Below are positions 24,208 through 36,400 of a stretch of DNA of 64,000 nt, piece after piece. The DNA comes from Aphrophora alni (taxonomy: Eukaryota; Arthropoda; Insecta; Hemiptera; Aphrophoridae): NCBI GenBank assembly GCA_963513935.1, contig OY740768.1, positions 67,196,231 to 67,260,230 of the forward strand, given 5' to 3'. Each line of letters begins with the position of its first letter. The stretch's first letter is position 1. Position numbers and translations under genes: made by a program. The notes beneath the pieces were generated by a model. That model ran no database searches. It saw only the letters and a list, made by a program, of their open reading frames with translations, and was not told where the DNA came from.

Positions 24208-24989
24208 GACGTCTTTAAACGGAAAGGAACCAAGCACCATTTTAACGAAATTGAGTTAGTGTTGCTATCTTGTAGAGAGCTATCGAATTTACATGGTCAT
24301 AAAAAACAGTTGAAAATATCTGTTGTCATTTAAGCAGTAAAAAATAACAACAAAAAAAGTTAATTGCTGTATCCAGTATGCTGTAATAAACAGAAAGGAA
24401 CCAAAAGCCATGGTTCTCTTTTCTCATTGGCTAACTGGAAACATCATACATGGCAAGAGATTAACATTTTTAAGAAAGCCTCTAGAGGCCGACCTTGTTT
24501 TTCTGAAGGCTTAGCCCCTTACAAATTGTATTTTAACATGTGATATTGACCAACACAGTGGGTACCATAATATGTTTGTTACACTATACAAAAATATCTA
24601 AGTTTTGTATGTTAACACAGTTACCTGTTTAATTTATTCAATCCTTACTCTATTTTGACTTAGTCTTACTATAAAGGGTGGCATTTCTATAGCAAAAAGC
24701 TATAAAACTAACAGATAATATGGACTTAGTTCCTTTAACAAAAATTGACAATTCAACAGCTCTTTTAAACAGAAAGGAACCAAACACCATTTTTCTTAAT
24801 AACTATAAAAAAACACCTCCATTGCCATGACAACTGTTGATTTTAATTAAAGAAAATATAAATCTTTCAATATAAACAATATCCAAAGACTTCACATAAT
24901 TCAGGAATTTTAGACTCACAAAAGAGTTTAACCCTCATTTTCTCAAAACTGCATTGATGGCGCTTGGTTCCTTTCCGTTTAAAGACGTC
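24208..24989. mobile_element. Terminal-inverted-repeat element with iterated internal motif
   Basis: A 28-bp perfect inverted repeat, extendable to 33 bp with one mismatch, bounds the element (24208-24240 and 24957-24989). It starts GACGTCTTTAAACGG and continues AAAGGAACCAAGC. The inner part of the same motif recurs twice in direct orientation, at about 24389-24411 and 24763-24790. No transposase is encoded. A non-autonomous DNA transposon is the simplest reading, with the internal copies as possible transposase-binding sites. Confidence 0.65.
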
Positions 24990-25377
24990 CTGTTAAAGTA
25001 ATCCTTTTTTCTTTTAAACAAAATGATCTATTATATTCTAATGTTGGCTCTACGGGGAAGAAAATCGTTTCAAAAGGCTGCCATTTTAAAATTCGCAAAT
25101 GACTGTATTTCCTTTTTTTGAATACAAACTAGTTATACATATAATAAAACTTAGATTACATGAACAATTTCATTAAAATACGACTCAATTTCTGGCTTTA
25201 ATGACAGATTACTACTGATTTTTTTAAACAAGTTTTAGATTGTGTCCTGTAAAGGTTACATTTTCTAGCATTCAAATAGATATTTTTTTATTGATGTAAT
25301 TTGATGCTGTCTAAGCTAACAGCAATGGTTCTACGATGTCCAAAAACAGATTATTGTACGCAGTTTTTAATATCCAA

Positions 25378-25428
25378 TGACACACACACGCGCGCACACA
25401 CACACGCACACACACGCACGCACACACC
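25378..25428. repeat. (CA)n-rich microsatellite
   Basis: ACACAC runs interrupted by CGCG are directly visible. Confidence 0.9.
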
Positions 25429-25521
25429 CTCCTCCCTCTTTTCCTTGAATCAACATATTCTTTTGTTGGAAAGCCTCTGTAGTCTTGTAATGAATATACT
25501 TAAATAGAATAATAGTTATTT

Positions 25522-25642
25522 GTGCAACTAGTGAGCAAAGTGAGCATTTGCCTCACTCGAGAGAAATCCTTACTCACGAGCCGTAGGCGAGTGAGGAATG
25601 GTTTCTCGAGTGAGGCGATTGCACTTTGCACTCGAGTTGCAC
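25522..25642. repeat. Large palindrome (hairpin) left of the recombinase
   Basis: The two arms, rich in CTCGAGTGAGGC and GCACTTTGC words, are near-perfect reverse complements around a centre at about 25582. The GC content is far above the surroundings. Confidence 0.85.
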
Positions 25643-25884
25643 ATTATATTTTTCCTACAGTTACCATAAAACAAATAAATTGGTAAAGAAACGTAACATA
25701 TTTTTACACAGAACTGAACTTTTAATATGACATTTAATGTGAAAGTAGCATTAATAAATCAGAAACAAAATTATAAAACAAAAAATAATCTCCTTAAAAA
25801 TGAACACAAACACCCTAAAAGAATTGTTAACCAAAGAATTACTTATAGAAAGACAAATAACACAAGCAAACAGTTAAAAAAAAG

Positions 25885-26972
25885 TCACTTTTGGTTTGTA
25901 ACATTAATGTTAAATGTGCAGTTCTCACAATTACTTATCACAATCCCTGAAGAGGAAGATTCTTGGAATTTGTTGCTTGAATGAACAACTGATGCTGTCG
26001 CTTGTGTCGACGACTGGCCTAAAATCAACTGGCCAGTTGCTACTTTTCCGCTAATAGAATCGTCAATATATCCCTCCGCAACGGTTGAACTTTTCCAACC
26101 CCCATGCCGCTTCAATTGCAAAATGTCACCTCCAGCCTCAACTAAAAGTGTAGCTGAAGAACGTCGAAAGCAGTGGCCTGTGTACATTAGGGGATCAGGC
26201 AATTTCAAAAATGTAGCTATGTCTTTTGGTACCTTGGCAATGGTATTAAGACCAATGTTAATACAAACACCTTTGCAGTACTTTAAAAACAATCGACCAG
26301 TGGATAAGCCTGGAGGTCTTAATTTCATGTATTTTCTAATAATATCCAAATAATCTATGCAGTTTCCGTCGTCATTAGTAACAATGAACGTGCGGCTTTT
26401 GTTAGTTTATGTGTCTGGTATTTTAACAATCAACAGGCTGCCTTTGTCTTCTATGTTGTTTACTTGCAGTTTGGTCAACTCATCACATCTACAGGCACCA
26501 GCTATCCCAAATATTAAAACTACTTTCTTCATTAAATAAATGTCATCGGGAGCAGTCTTAAGAAATGTTTCAACCTCATCTTTAGACAAAATCTTTTATT
26601 TTTTAGGTTCATAACCTACGGACGTTTTTTTCAAGAAAGCTGTAAGTTTTTTGTAACTGCCAATGTTAATGTTATGTTTGATTTGAATTGTGGATTTAAG
26701 CATTTAAGCATTGAATAAACGCCCCAAATAGTAGAAGATTTATTAATCTTTGAATTTTCAGCAAAATATGCTAAAAGTACATTTTCCGTTGGGCTTTTTA
26801 CATTCTTACTTTCACACCAGGAAGTAAACAATTCATACCTTTTTTCATATTTATGTTTTGATTTCTCTGGAAGAAGATTTAGAGACACATTCCTCGCTAC
26901 ATTTTTTAATTCTTCTGGAGTACAAGATTCTTCTGGTGAACTATTATTACTAAAATCGTCATTAACGTCCAT
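25885..26972 (-). pseudogene. Tyrosine recombinase pseudogene (Crypton-like)
   Basis: A tyrosine recombinase breaks and rejoins DNA through a covalent tyrosine intermediate. The gene starts at the ATG at 26972-26970 (MDVNDDF). The first part, with KSKHKYEKRYELFTSWC and VLLAYFAENSK, matches the N-terminal core-binding domain. The second (FGIAGACRCDELTKL) carries the first catalytic Arg. The third carries the rest of the site: His and Arg in GHCFRRSSA, the next His in LKRHGGWK, and the nucleophile Tyr in EGYIDD. A Ser/Thr-rich tail follows. All catalytic residues survive, yet the gene is broken by a frameshift near 26690-26700 and TAA stops at 26598-26596 and 26409-26407. Length without the breaks would be about 360 residues. 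The absence of other genes supports a Crypton-type element over DIRS. Confidence 0.75.
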
Positions 26973-27200
26973 TTTGCGACAGCAAAACCACCTTCAATGT
27001 TTACAAATGGCAAATCAATGAAATGGTGGCTTCTGCCGTGACCGGAAGTGTTGTGACAAATACAACAGTACAACAGCTGACCAGCTGATTTACAGCCACT
27101 GCTGCCAACGTATTTGCGCGCATACGACCTTGTCTGCATGTTACGCGCTCACTATTTCGTGCCTTCACGTTGCAAATCTGGAGTGAGACAAAGTAATTAG

Positions 27201-27228
27201 AGTGAGACAATGTTAACATTGTCTCACT
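27201..27228. repeat. Perfect 28-bp palindrome
   Basis: AGTGAGACAATGTT is followed immediately by its exact reverse complement. It sits upstream of the recombinase start and could be a recombinase-binding or crossover site. Confidence 0.85.
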
Positions 27229-27305
27229 GATGAGCGAATTGGCCACTTTGCTTTCTCAAATCAGTGAGAGAACATGTACATTGTTAGGTAACTGTAGGAA
27301 AATAT

Positions 27306-29600
27306 AATTTTAGACTTTTATTTTTATTTTTGTACGGCCGTTTCGTCTATATATTCAGGCTTTAATCATCAACATTTTCAGGATGTGTTACCTACCACAC
27401 ATAAAACACACACTTGAAAATAAACACATAAATGATATGAACAGATTTTAATAATGATAGTAAAAAAATATTAATAGATACAACTCTTCTAGAGTTAACG
27501 AATGTTCAGCTTATAGCCTATTATATACAATAACTAGTTTGATTATCCAATTAAAAATATTTTCAGTAGCAAGGCTACTCCAATGTATACCGTACCACAC
27601 ATAATTGTGATGTGGCCGTATGTTCAACACGAATAATTTTGGACTAGTTGTAGACAAATATGACCAAGAAAGAGTGTAACAACTTTCATGTAATGATTTT
27701 TAATAAATTTAAAACTTTTGACAGTAGTGTTTCTCCATAAAGTGTATTTTAATTTATATGTTATATGTTCAAGTGTGTGATAATATCTTTGAAATGTTGA
27801 AGTGTACGGCTGACGCAAACCAAAACTAGATTAAAAGTATTTATACAATTTATATAATATACTATTGATCTGTGAAGCAATTTGAAATTTGCAAACTATT
27901 ACTGAAGTTCATTACTTGCTAAATATAGCAAGATTGTTTTCCAGTAGCAGATTAATTAACACCAAGACGTTAAACTTCCAATGTAAACACATTTCCTCTA
28001 AACCTAAACTAACCCCACTTCCACCTTACTACCCTAAGTGCAAATAGATTACAGAGTAAAGTTGTAGTGTAGAAACGGTTACTGTGTAAACTTAAAACTT
28101 CATAAAACATAAGAAATTATACAGAATAAACCTAATTTGACTTTACAATTCTAAGTAAATTTACCTAATTCTTAAACACAGTTTGAGAATTCATTTAATT
28201 TTGTTGTTTTTAGACGTCATAGACAAAGTGAAATAATAGTTAAACTAATTGAAGTTATTAACGCTGTTAGTATTTTATCAGCCATATTGTTTAATTTCTT
28301 ACCATTTTCATTACAGTTTTGTTTAATAAGTTGGTGTTTATTCTCTGAAGGACATTGTCTTCTACATACAAATTCACAAATTTCCGATTAAATGGAATTG
28401 TAGTTTTTAATAAAGTTTTATAAAATAATAGAATTATATACGGGGAAAGGAAATCCAAAAATTGGTAAATATGTTCATAAGTTCTAAATAAACAAAAAAA
28501 TTCAAACAACATAACGTACATATAGATTCCACATTTTTCACACACAGTTATTTTAATTTTTCTTTAAATTGTTTCAAAATGGCGTTCTTTTGAGTATTGA
28601 GAAGCCATATGTTTCTGAAACAATTGATTTTACAAAGAATTTACACAATAAATTTGTTGGCTTTAATCATAATTGAGCCCTTATAAACCATGGTTTCCAC
28701 ATGGCCCTAGGTCGCAGTAAAATTACTTTAAAAAATCCTTTATTGTATTAGAAATCTGAAAATAGCACACGTTGAGTATAACATTTTTTGTCTTTTCTTA
28801 CTCCTAGGAAAATTTTCAGATTTTTTCAAATTTGTTTTTAAACTATTCAGTTAATGGCAGTGTAAACAATATCTCTCTTTCTATACAATATCTTGGTTAT
28901 TTTTGATATTTTTAAAATGTTAATTTGATCACCTGAATGTGAGCCAAAAGTAGGCTATACATATTGGAAGCCAGATTTGCTTCTTTTTTTTATATTGTTG
29001 GAAATTAAATAACAATATTTGATTTTATACGCAAGAAGAAAATGTGTTTACACTTGTAAACGCGCAGACACATATCTGTAATTGTTTAACACTGCTACGT
29101 GGTTTTAAAATAGATATTTAACTTGATGATAATGAGAATACCGCTTTAAAGTTATGAAATTTGAGTTAATTAGGCAAAGTACTTGGCGTCTGTAGATCGT
29201 TTAAAACTTTGTTGATTATCTGCTTTTCCTGAAGAGGGCAATGTGCAATTTCCATCTATGTCTGGTTTTTACTATTATTGAATAACTCAGGGCGCAGGGG
29301 AGCGTGGTGATGGTCTGCTATTAATCACTAGCAGGCTTCTTAATATTGCCAAGGGTTTTTTGAGAGAACTGCAACGTTTCAACAGAAGAGAGGATCATTT
29401 CGCACTATTTATCAACACTAAGTTCTTTGTGTTAAATAAAAGCTTTCCGAATAATTATAACGTTTCTGAAATTAAATTTTAATTGCAAGCAATTTCGTGT
29501 GAAATTCATTTTTCTTTTTAACAATGAACTTTGTTACAGAACTTATCTAAACCATCTAAATTGTTTACATTATCTCAAAAGTAAACAATTAGTGAAGTGA
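27306..29600. other. Gene-free AT-rich stretch
   Basis: No protein motif, RNA gene or clear repeat is seen. The 84-codon minus frame at 28291-28545 is hydrophobic and featureless. Confidence 0.4.
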
Positions 29601-29603
29601 ACT

Positions 29604-29760
29604 TTTTCAATAAATCACTCCAATAACAAGCAACGTTTCAATTACTGTCGCTATCCTCAGTTGTTCATATCAAACAGTGTTAATGCTGTGTGTTATTTAG
29701 GATGGGAAGTTTGTTATTGACAAGTTGTCTTGATCGGTGATTTATTGTAGATATTAAGTT
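29604..29760. mobile_element. Penelope-type fold-back with decayed hammerhead
   Basis: The left arm, read on the minus strand, carries AACAACTGAGGAT (CTGAGGA, complement of 29654-29660), AATTGAAACGTTGC (GAAAC, complement of 29635-29639) and TTATTGGAGTGATTTATTG. The right arm (about 29690-29757) is a more decayed inverted partner that keeps GGTGATTTATTG. The cleavage triplet is altered, so this is a relic. Confidence 0.5.
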
Positions 29761-30033
29761 AGTGTTTTCTCTCGTGATTCACTTAAAAATAAGCATTACC
29801 GGTATGTGTTTTATTTTGTAACTGAATTGTAACTTTTTGTTCGTAAACGAATCCAACTAACTATAAATTGAATGAATACAGTATATATTTCCTTTAGAAT
29901 ATATTTATCGTTCAATAAATTAGGATATGTTTTAAATTATTGCAACTTTGTTACGTATTGCAGTAAGTAAACGTCTAGGAATTGTTCTTTAAATATTCCA
30001 AACCCGACATATCGTGTCACATCACTATTACTT

Positions 30034-30133
30034 AGGCCGGCTGCACACTAGAGTGATACGATAGGCCTACATATCTTATGGTCGTAGGGATACGCAATAA
30101 TTATCTTATAAGATAAGTATCACTAGTGCGCGT
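30034..30133. repeat. Short inverted repeat, GGCCGGCTGCACACTAG end
   Basis: CACACTAGAGTGATAC near 30045 is mirrored by GTATCACTAGTGCGC near 30116, with palindromic TATCTTATAAGATA between. The GC-rich start, preceded by TTA, resembles a Harbinger-type terminus. It may be one end of the relic to its right. Confidence 0.4.
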
Positions 30134-30499
30134 TCAAATCTCGTTGTAGTGGGTGGACACCAGTACGATAACGACATCTATCGTAAGATATATGTATTGA
30201 GGAACACGCTTTGCCTATCTCTTCGCCTTGTGTCTAACAATAATTTAAATTGACTAGATGTCTAGAGGTACAAATAATGTTAAAGATTTATGTTTCTTAA
30301 TTTCTTTCATCAATAGTGTTGGAACATTTCCCTGTTTCTGGAATTATAAACTGAAAGACTACCATAAAACTGACGTAATAAGTTTGACCTGAAAGACCAT
30401 TACAGCCAAATAAAACAAACAAATAAAAAAATCACTGTTTTCAAGGGATGTAGTCACGAGTTGCAATAAGCATAGGATTTTCAGGGCCCATCCTATAAA

Positions 30500-30724
30500 A
30501 TTCTCATTTTTGTTTTCGTGTTGAGATCGGACGCTTGCAACCAGTGTGAAATTGTGTCGTACATTCACGAAATTATTACAAGTGCATCCAATATCTCTTC
30601 TGCTGTTTTTCAAATACCAATACATCAACAAAACGTCGTCTTCGCTGGAAAAGTTCTTGATTAAAACTGATGAACTAACTCGTAAAAAAAATCTTCGTGC
30701 CTTAGATGACGAAATTAACTTCAT
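30500..30724 (-). pseudogene. Possible Harbinger-type transposase/nuclease N-terminal relic
   Basis: On the minus strand, from an ATG at 30724, the frame contains SSEDDVLLMYWYLKNSRR followed by a decayed segment. An acidic-Ser start, a Leu-rich helix and then a basic run resembles the N-terminus of HARBI1-like nucleases. The catalytic DDE part is absent. A plus-strand frame (30546-30752) overlaps but shows no motif. The call is tentative. Confidence 0.35.
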
Positions 30725-31055
30725 AATCAAAATGGTTTCACCAGAAAGGTAGTTTTGTACATTGAGTGTTACAAACATTAAATTTGTTTTTAGTTCAAGC
30801 ATTAAACTAAATGAAAATTAAATAGATGTCCCTTTAAAAATAAATGGAGAGAAAATGTTAACATAATACTTAAATATTTAGTGAAACGTTCAGTATAACA
30901 AATGCTTCCAACAGAAATATAAATGTATATATTAAACATGAATATAAAGTGTAGATTAAAATAACGTACACTGTGTGAAATGATCTATTTAACTTAAAAC
31001 ACAAGTCGTTTTATCTTTTAATTCGTCTCTGGCTCCCACTTGACCGATTTTGAAA

Positions 31056-31057
<2 letters not shown>

Positions 31058-31095
<38 letters not shown>
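31058..31095. repeat. (TA)n microsatellite
   Basis: A run of alternating T and A follows TTGACCGATTTTGAAAA, a phrase similar to one near 36530. Confidence 0.9.
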
Positions 31096-31098
<3 letters not shown>

Positions 31099-31336
31099 TA
31101 TATGTATTTTGTGCTTCAACATTCTAAAAATATCTGTTAATAGGAGTTATTCAAATTAAGTTTCCATAGCAACAAATACAATAATAAACACTTTTTTAAT
31201 AATTGCTGATAACGTCCATCTGTTATACTACGCTAGCTCACTTATACGTTAGACCAGTGTAAAACATTTTTTAAAGGGTTTTAAACGTGATTTTTACATG
31301 AAGTATTTTAAACTATTCTTCAACCCGATAAATTTG

Positions 31337-31385
31337 TGTATATATATATTAATATATATATATATATATATATATTAATATATAC
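31337..31385. repeat. (TA)n microsatellite, self-complementary
   Basis: TA repeats are interrupted symmetrically by ATTAAT, forming a palindrome. Confidence 0.9.
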
Positions 31386-32625
31386 AAATTACAAATGTTG
31401 CATTACAAGAAACAATGATTTTTTAGTTTTACAATATAAAAGTCAAATTAGTTGGACTATTTCAGTATTTAATGAAAGTCAGAGATATTGCAGATTGTTG
31501 AAAACAATTACAATCAAAAGAATTGCTTATCTCTTTTGAGTATTGTGCAAATAATCGTAATAATAATATATTTATTACGATACGTTCTATTTCTAATTAC
31601 GAAACCACAAAAATTGCATAGATTTACTGAGCAGTTGGACACACGTTAATAGAAAGGCAAGTAGGTCTGTTTGATTTTATCGAGATATTGTTTTCATTGT
31701 TCATTGATATCAGTTCCTATTGGTCAACGCTCTATGGCTACCATGTCTCTGGATTGTACTCTGCTGAACGCTTATAGGTTTTAGGTTGAGATAATGGTAA
31801 CAGATGAGATGGAATGACACTGTAGATGAAAAGTTAGTTTCCAGGACTTCATTATAGAGCAAACTTTAACAGACGACAAAAGTTTATTAACAATGAAGTA
31901 GGTGCAATACAGATTGTATATGAACAAGCGTGATGGTAAAATAGTACACGCTTTAATGAGAATTGTTATTGTGGTGATTATGCAATTAGACGTATTTACT
32001 CTAGATGGCGTGACTGCGATGTTACACAGTCCTCTCCAGAATATATGAAGGGGATTGTAAGGATAAAGTCACGTGATTTGTACCTATTAAGACTTTGCCA
32101 TCATTAAGTTAAGATATTATGGTAGGGATAGGTTGTAGATGTACTATGTACACGGTTTCATAGTATAGGGTAGTATTGAACGCTACTTATTCTCATTTTT
32201 CTAAATCAACTAAAAAATTAGTTTATAATTACCTCTCTTTTGCTGCAAAGTTAGATCACAAAGTAAGGACTTCACAAAACTGAACATAGCGATGTAACCC
32301 TTAGAGAGTTATGGGATGGCTTTGATTAATCTCTGACTTTTACAACCACAGTTGAATAAAGAGAATTCTTTTTTGTACTACTCTTTACTATTATCCTCTT
32401 GTTGTCTCTATAATTGGCCTTCTTTCTGATCTCTCTAAAACGTGCATTCTGTTATTCTTGTAGCTATCCTTCAATCTCTTGCCTGCTTATTCATATTGGT
32501 ATAGGGACAGAGTGTGGAACATGTGAACCCAAACACTATATTTTTCTAAATCTTATTTTAAAATTTGTAAAACTTGTAGCAAAATCTTTATTATGATTTT
32601 TTATTTTAAATAATACGGTGAACTA
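31386..32625. other. Gene-free stretch
   Basis: No gene, RNA or repeat recognised. 31690-31800 and 31990-32080 are somewhat GC-richer and unexplained. Confidence 0.35.
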
Positions 32626-33410
32626 CGAGGAGTGTTCAAAAACTAACTTCCGTTTGGCCAGTAAATGACACTAAATACAGATAATATTGCATACAAATAC
32701 ATATTTTTCGACATTTTCATCTACATTTAGACACTTCGTACCGTGACATCAGCTTCATCAGAAGTGTATGTCGGGTGGTAAAATATTTTCCACTTAACTG
32801 CTCAAGGAAAGCACTCGCATGGGCTGCAGTATAGAGGCGATCATTGCCATGACAGAAAAACAACTCCCTGTGTGAACAATGCCGAAATATGTTCAGCGTT
32901 TCACAATAAACATCAGCGCATGCGTTATTTAGGAAAATAAAATTTGGCAGTATTAATACCATAATAGTGGTTCTAGAAATCTGAGAGTACTTCTCTGATA
33001 GTTGAGAAAACATCTAATTGAGCTTTTTACGTATAGTTTGTTCAACTTTTTGAACCAATTTATCAGTCCTTTTCTTTCTTCGTCGTGCACATTTGTATCC
33101 CCATGCCTAAATTTCCTCTATCAGTCTCGCAGCACTGTCACTCATGACATTATTACCATAAACTCGACACAGGCGGCGATGAATATCAGCAGGATTCTGT
33201 CCGTCTGCTTGCAGAAATCGAATCACAGCACGAACCTCAGAACCGGAGTTAGTTACAGTAAAAGGCTCCATTTAAATTCGTACACTACTAGCACAGCAAC
33301 AAACTAAATGGATTAAAAAAGGCTGACTGTAATATCAAACCGTGTGTGTTGCTATGGCAACTAGCTTGAATTTATCAGCTGATCGGAAGTTAATTTCTGA
33401 ACAGCCCTTG
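32626..33410 (-). mobile_element. Internally deleted mariner element, 785 bp
   Basis: The left end GAGGAGTGTTCAAAAACTAA (from about 32628) matches the complement of the right end (AAGGGCTGTTCAGAAATTAA), and both arms end in CTTCCG. TA dinucleotides flank the unit at 32624-32625 and 33411-33412. A full mariner is about 1.3 kb, so roughly 0.5 kb is missing. Confidence 0.8.
32717..33271 (-). pseudogene. Mariner transposase pseudogene
   Basis: The start is the ATG at 33271-33269 (MEPFTVTNSGSEVRAVIRFL), followed by HTH-region words QNPADIHRRLCRVYG. After a stop and frame changes, SEKYSQISRTTI continues the second HTH, then the frame jumps to ADVYCETL, skipping the segment with the first catalytic Asp. 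HGNDRLYTAAHASAFLEQL stands where mariners read HDNARPHTA, so the second catalytic Asp is replaced by Gly. It belongs to a different mariner lineage from the element at 14 kb. The product is dead on several counts. Confidence 0.8.
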
Positions 33411-33412
33411 TA

Positions 33413-36400
33413 AAATATGAATCATATTTTATAAATACAATATGACGTCTTTATAATATTACACTATAACGTGTTCATCTCAATGGTGAGTCAAATATGG
33501 AATCATTGAAAAAGACTTATTTCAGAAAAAAGTTCGTTTTTGGTCATTATTTTTTATCGTGTCTTTACTTGTTTTGTGTTTGTTACATTTTACTGTTTAC
33601 TTCATTTTTTGTAGTACTACCAATTTAATGGAAGTGGTTTATTTTCCTATAGTAATTCATGCCTAAGCATAGGAATTTGCCCTTGTGGGCTCGATTCTCT
33701 TATTGTAGGACATAAGTGTATTTTATTTTAATTTTATGTTTCTTTTTAGATTTGTAGATTGTAGTAACGTTTTTATTTTTTTTTGTTTGTGTAATAGTTT
33801 ATTACGTTTATTTACTATTCTCTATCACTGACCAAACCGATCTACTATCGGTTTTTAACTAACAGTTAATTGTATTAATTTTTCATAATAATCTGTTAGT
33901 ACAGAATATTTCCTTCTACTGGTCACACTTTTGTATTTCTTCATATTTGGCACAAATATACTCGTTTTCTACAAACAGCTTGGTCAAGTTTTCTACAAAA
34001 ATTTTAAAAATAAATAGATATGATAGGACTATTTAATTTCTATTTTAAACATTTTCATGCGACGTCTTACCTTCAGGTTCACGTTATGTGTAGCTTGGAA
34101 ATCTACAATCAATGATATTATTGTATTTTTGTCTACTGTGAATGTTAAGGGAGTTATTGCTACAAAAACACTTCATTTTTACACCTCCAATGTTTGTGGA
34201 AATGAAAACAAAAAAAAAAACAGCCGGAATTTTAATCAGGTTTCAGCTAAATTTCTGTTTTACTATTCTTATAATCAAATATAAAAATCTTCAAATTTCA
34301 GAAAGACAGTTTTCAAACCGTTTTTATAAGCTTCATCTTACCTGTAGATCCTACATTACCTACTTCATACATATTGATACCATCTTATCACGAGCTTACT
34401 AAATGATTGCTAAAGTTTTGATTAATGAAACTATTATTAGATTCGTATAACGAGAAGCAACCATCACAACATATGTAACAAATATTAGGCGTTTGGCCAA
34501 ACAAGAGCAGATAGCATGTAACGCAAACATCGTTCATCTTTCTCTTCAGCCAATGTTACGATAGAGATTAATTAGTAACACGTAAATGAGTGAAGGGAGA
34601 AACATTAATTGGTGTCTGTTCATACACGCACACGTGGACCCACGCATATCAAGATTGAAGGGAGGTCAGTGACCGTTGCGTGTGCTGCGAACGAGTATTA
34701 CAGCTTTATACAGGGATGATAATAATCCCTCTCTACCCCCTTTAATATTGCAATCATAGCGTGTTCGAAGACATAATCAAATCAACCGAGACAATGAGAG
34801 TACGCAAGTAAAATCAAATTAAAATTGTATTTGCTTTTGTAAAGGGCGTGCATGTCGACATTATTTATAGGAATGTAGATACTGTATACTCATTCAAGTG
34901 AAATATTAGTCTGCTTTGAACTTACAATTTTATGCTTTTTGTTGTATGAGTTAAAAACAGCATAACATTTGGAGGTTATGTTCTAAAAAGGTGGGGTGTT
35001 GGTCTGAAGCAGATTAGTGTTTGAAAATGTCACAACTACCAAAGAATTGTTAGGGGTAGAAGAGACTCTAAATTCCGGTTAACGCCCGACTCCAGGATTA
35101 TGAAACTATTTTTCGATTTTCTGAAGAAAATACGTCTTGCATGAGTGAGCATTTTCTGGGATTAATGAGTAGAGAGATTATTAAAATTAAAAGTATGAGT
35201 CGTAATTAAAATCGACTTAACGATATTTGTAGAGTACGTGAATGTAATATGAGTAAAGTAGTGGAGAAGATGCTGCAATGAGTTGAGTAGAAGGTTCAAC
35301 TTTAAGTAGAGGTTATTCATAAGAAAAAAAAGGAAATGCCCATACTTCAATCTTCTACTCAAAAGCATTTGCTCTATTTTTTTGCCGCCCCAATATTAAT
35401 AAAATGTTATATACAAACATAATCTATCTTGACAGGAATAAAAGTAACCTATACTGTAGGAGGTAATATATTTAATGCCGGACATGATCCGGTAGAGCAA
35501 ATAAAAGTAGAATAGTTTCGAAATATGTAACTACATTTTCCAATAAATGATGATAAACGTAAATGGTAGTGCCTAGGGGTGTAAGTAGAAGAAGAAGTAA
35601 CGATGTTTATGAAAATAGCCAAATAATAACGAAAAATCATGTTTTTCTCTGTGTAATATTTTAAGGGGTTAAAAGAACTCAGCTTTTTGCTAGATGTGTT
35701 TTTCGAGTTTTTTTAATTTTTGTCAGAGATAAAATACAAATTTTGACATACCGGCTTGTTTGTATATAACTAGACTCGCCGAATGAAGATGTTAGTCAAC
35801 GGTATGGAAATCGGTCCAACTATTTGGACTACAGAAATAATACATTTAAAAGGTCAGACGTTCGGATATCCAACGATTTTTTAAGGTCTTAATCTCATAT
35901 AAGTTTAAAACGAAAAATTAAAAAAAATTCTTTATTTTAAATGTAGTTTAATGCTATAAAATAATTGCTTAAATGGATGGAAAATAAATGTTAAACGCGC
36001 ATATTGAAAATATTGTTAGTTTAGTAATGAAACGAAATACAGTAAAACTATTACTTTTGTAGTTCTTAAATAAGAACTATAATTTCACAACTGCTTATTA
36101 TTTTATTTTGAATAAGATTGTAAACAAAATTAACATGCATTTACTTTCAATCTCCCTATCATAGCTATCCATTTTTAACCCTATCGCAGTACCATTATCC
36201 TTAATCAAATTGTAGATCTGATCATTCCCTCCAGACTTTGGATCTGTGAATTTTATATCTATAAAAAGCGTTTGTATCTATATATAAAGATCCACTGTTA
36301 AAACCTGTTCTTCGGTTGTAATCTGAAAGTTAATTAACTATAATAACAAAGAATAGCAATATTTGTTAATGATATTTTTACTTTCTTACATGCATATAGA

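Larger units (their letters stand above)
25522..27305 (-). mobile_element. Tyrosine-recombinase (Crypton-like) element with palindromic flanks
   Basis: The unit contains one broken minus-strand recombinase gene. On the left lies a large hairpin (25522-25642, arms about 55 bp, beginning GTGCAACTAGTGAGC). A sequence around CCTACAGTTACC (25646-25665) is matched, inverted, at 27287-27305. Near the right end is a perfect 28-bp palindrome (27201-27228) with GTGAGACAATG arms. No reverse transcriptase is seen, so it is not a complete DIRS element. Its exact boundaries are uncertain because classic Cryptons lack long inverted repeats. Confidence 0.6.

Noticed and set aside
26907..27246. Two minus-strand frames with Cys/His-rich text upstream of the recombinase start
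   Set aside because: They overlap each other in different frames, and the cysteine spacing does not fit a known zinc finger. They probably lie in the element's leader and palindrome.
25522..27305. DIRS-type retrotransposon
   Set aside because: DIRS elements share a tyrosine recombinase, but no reverse transcriptase or RNase H is found anywhere in the unit.
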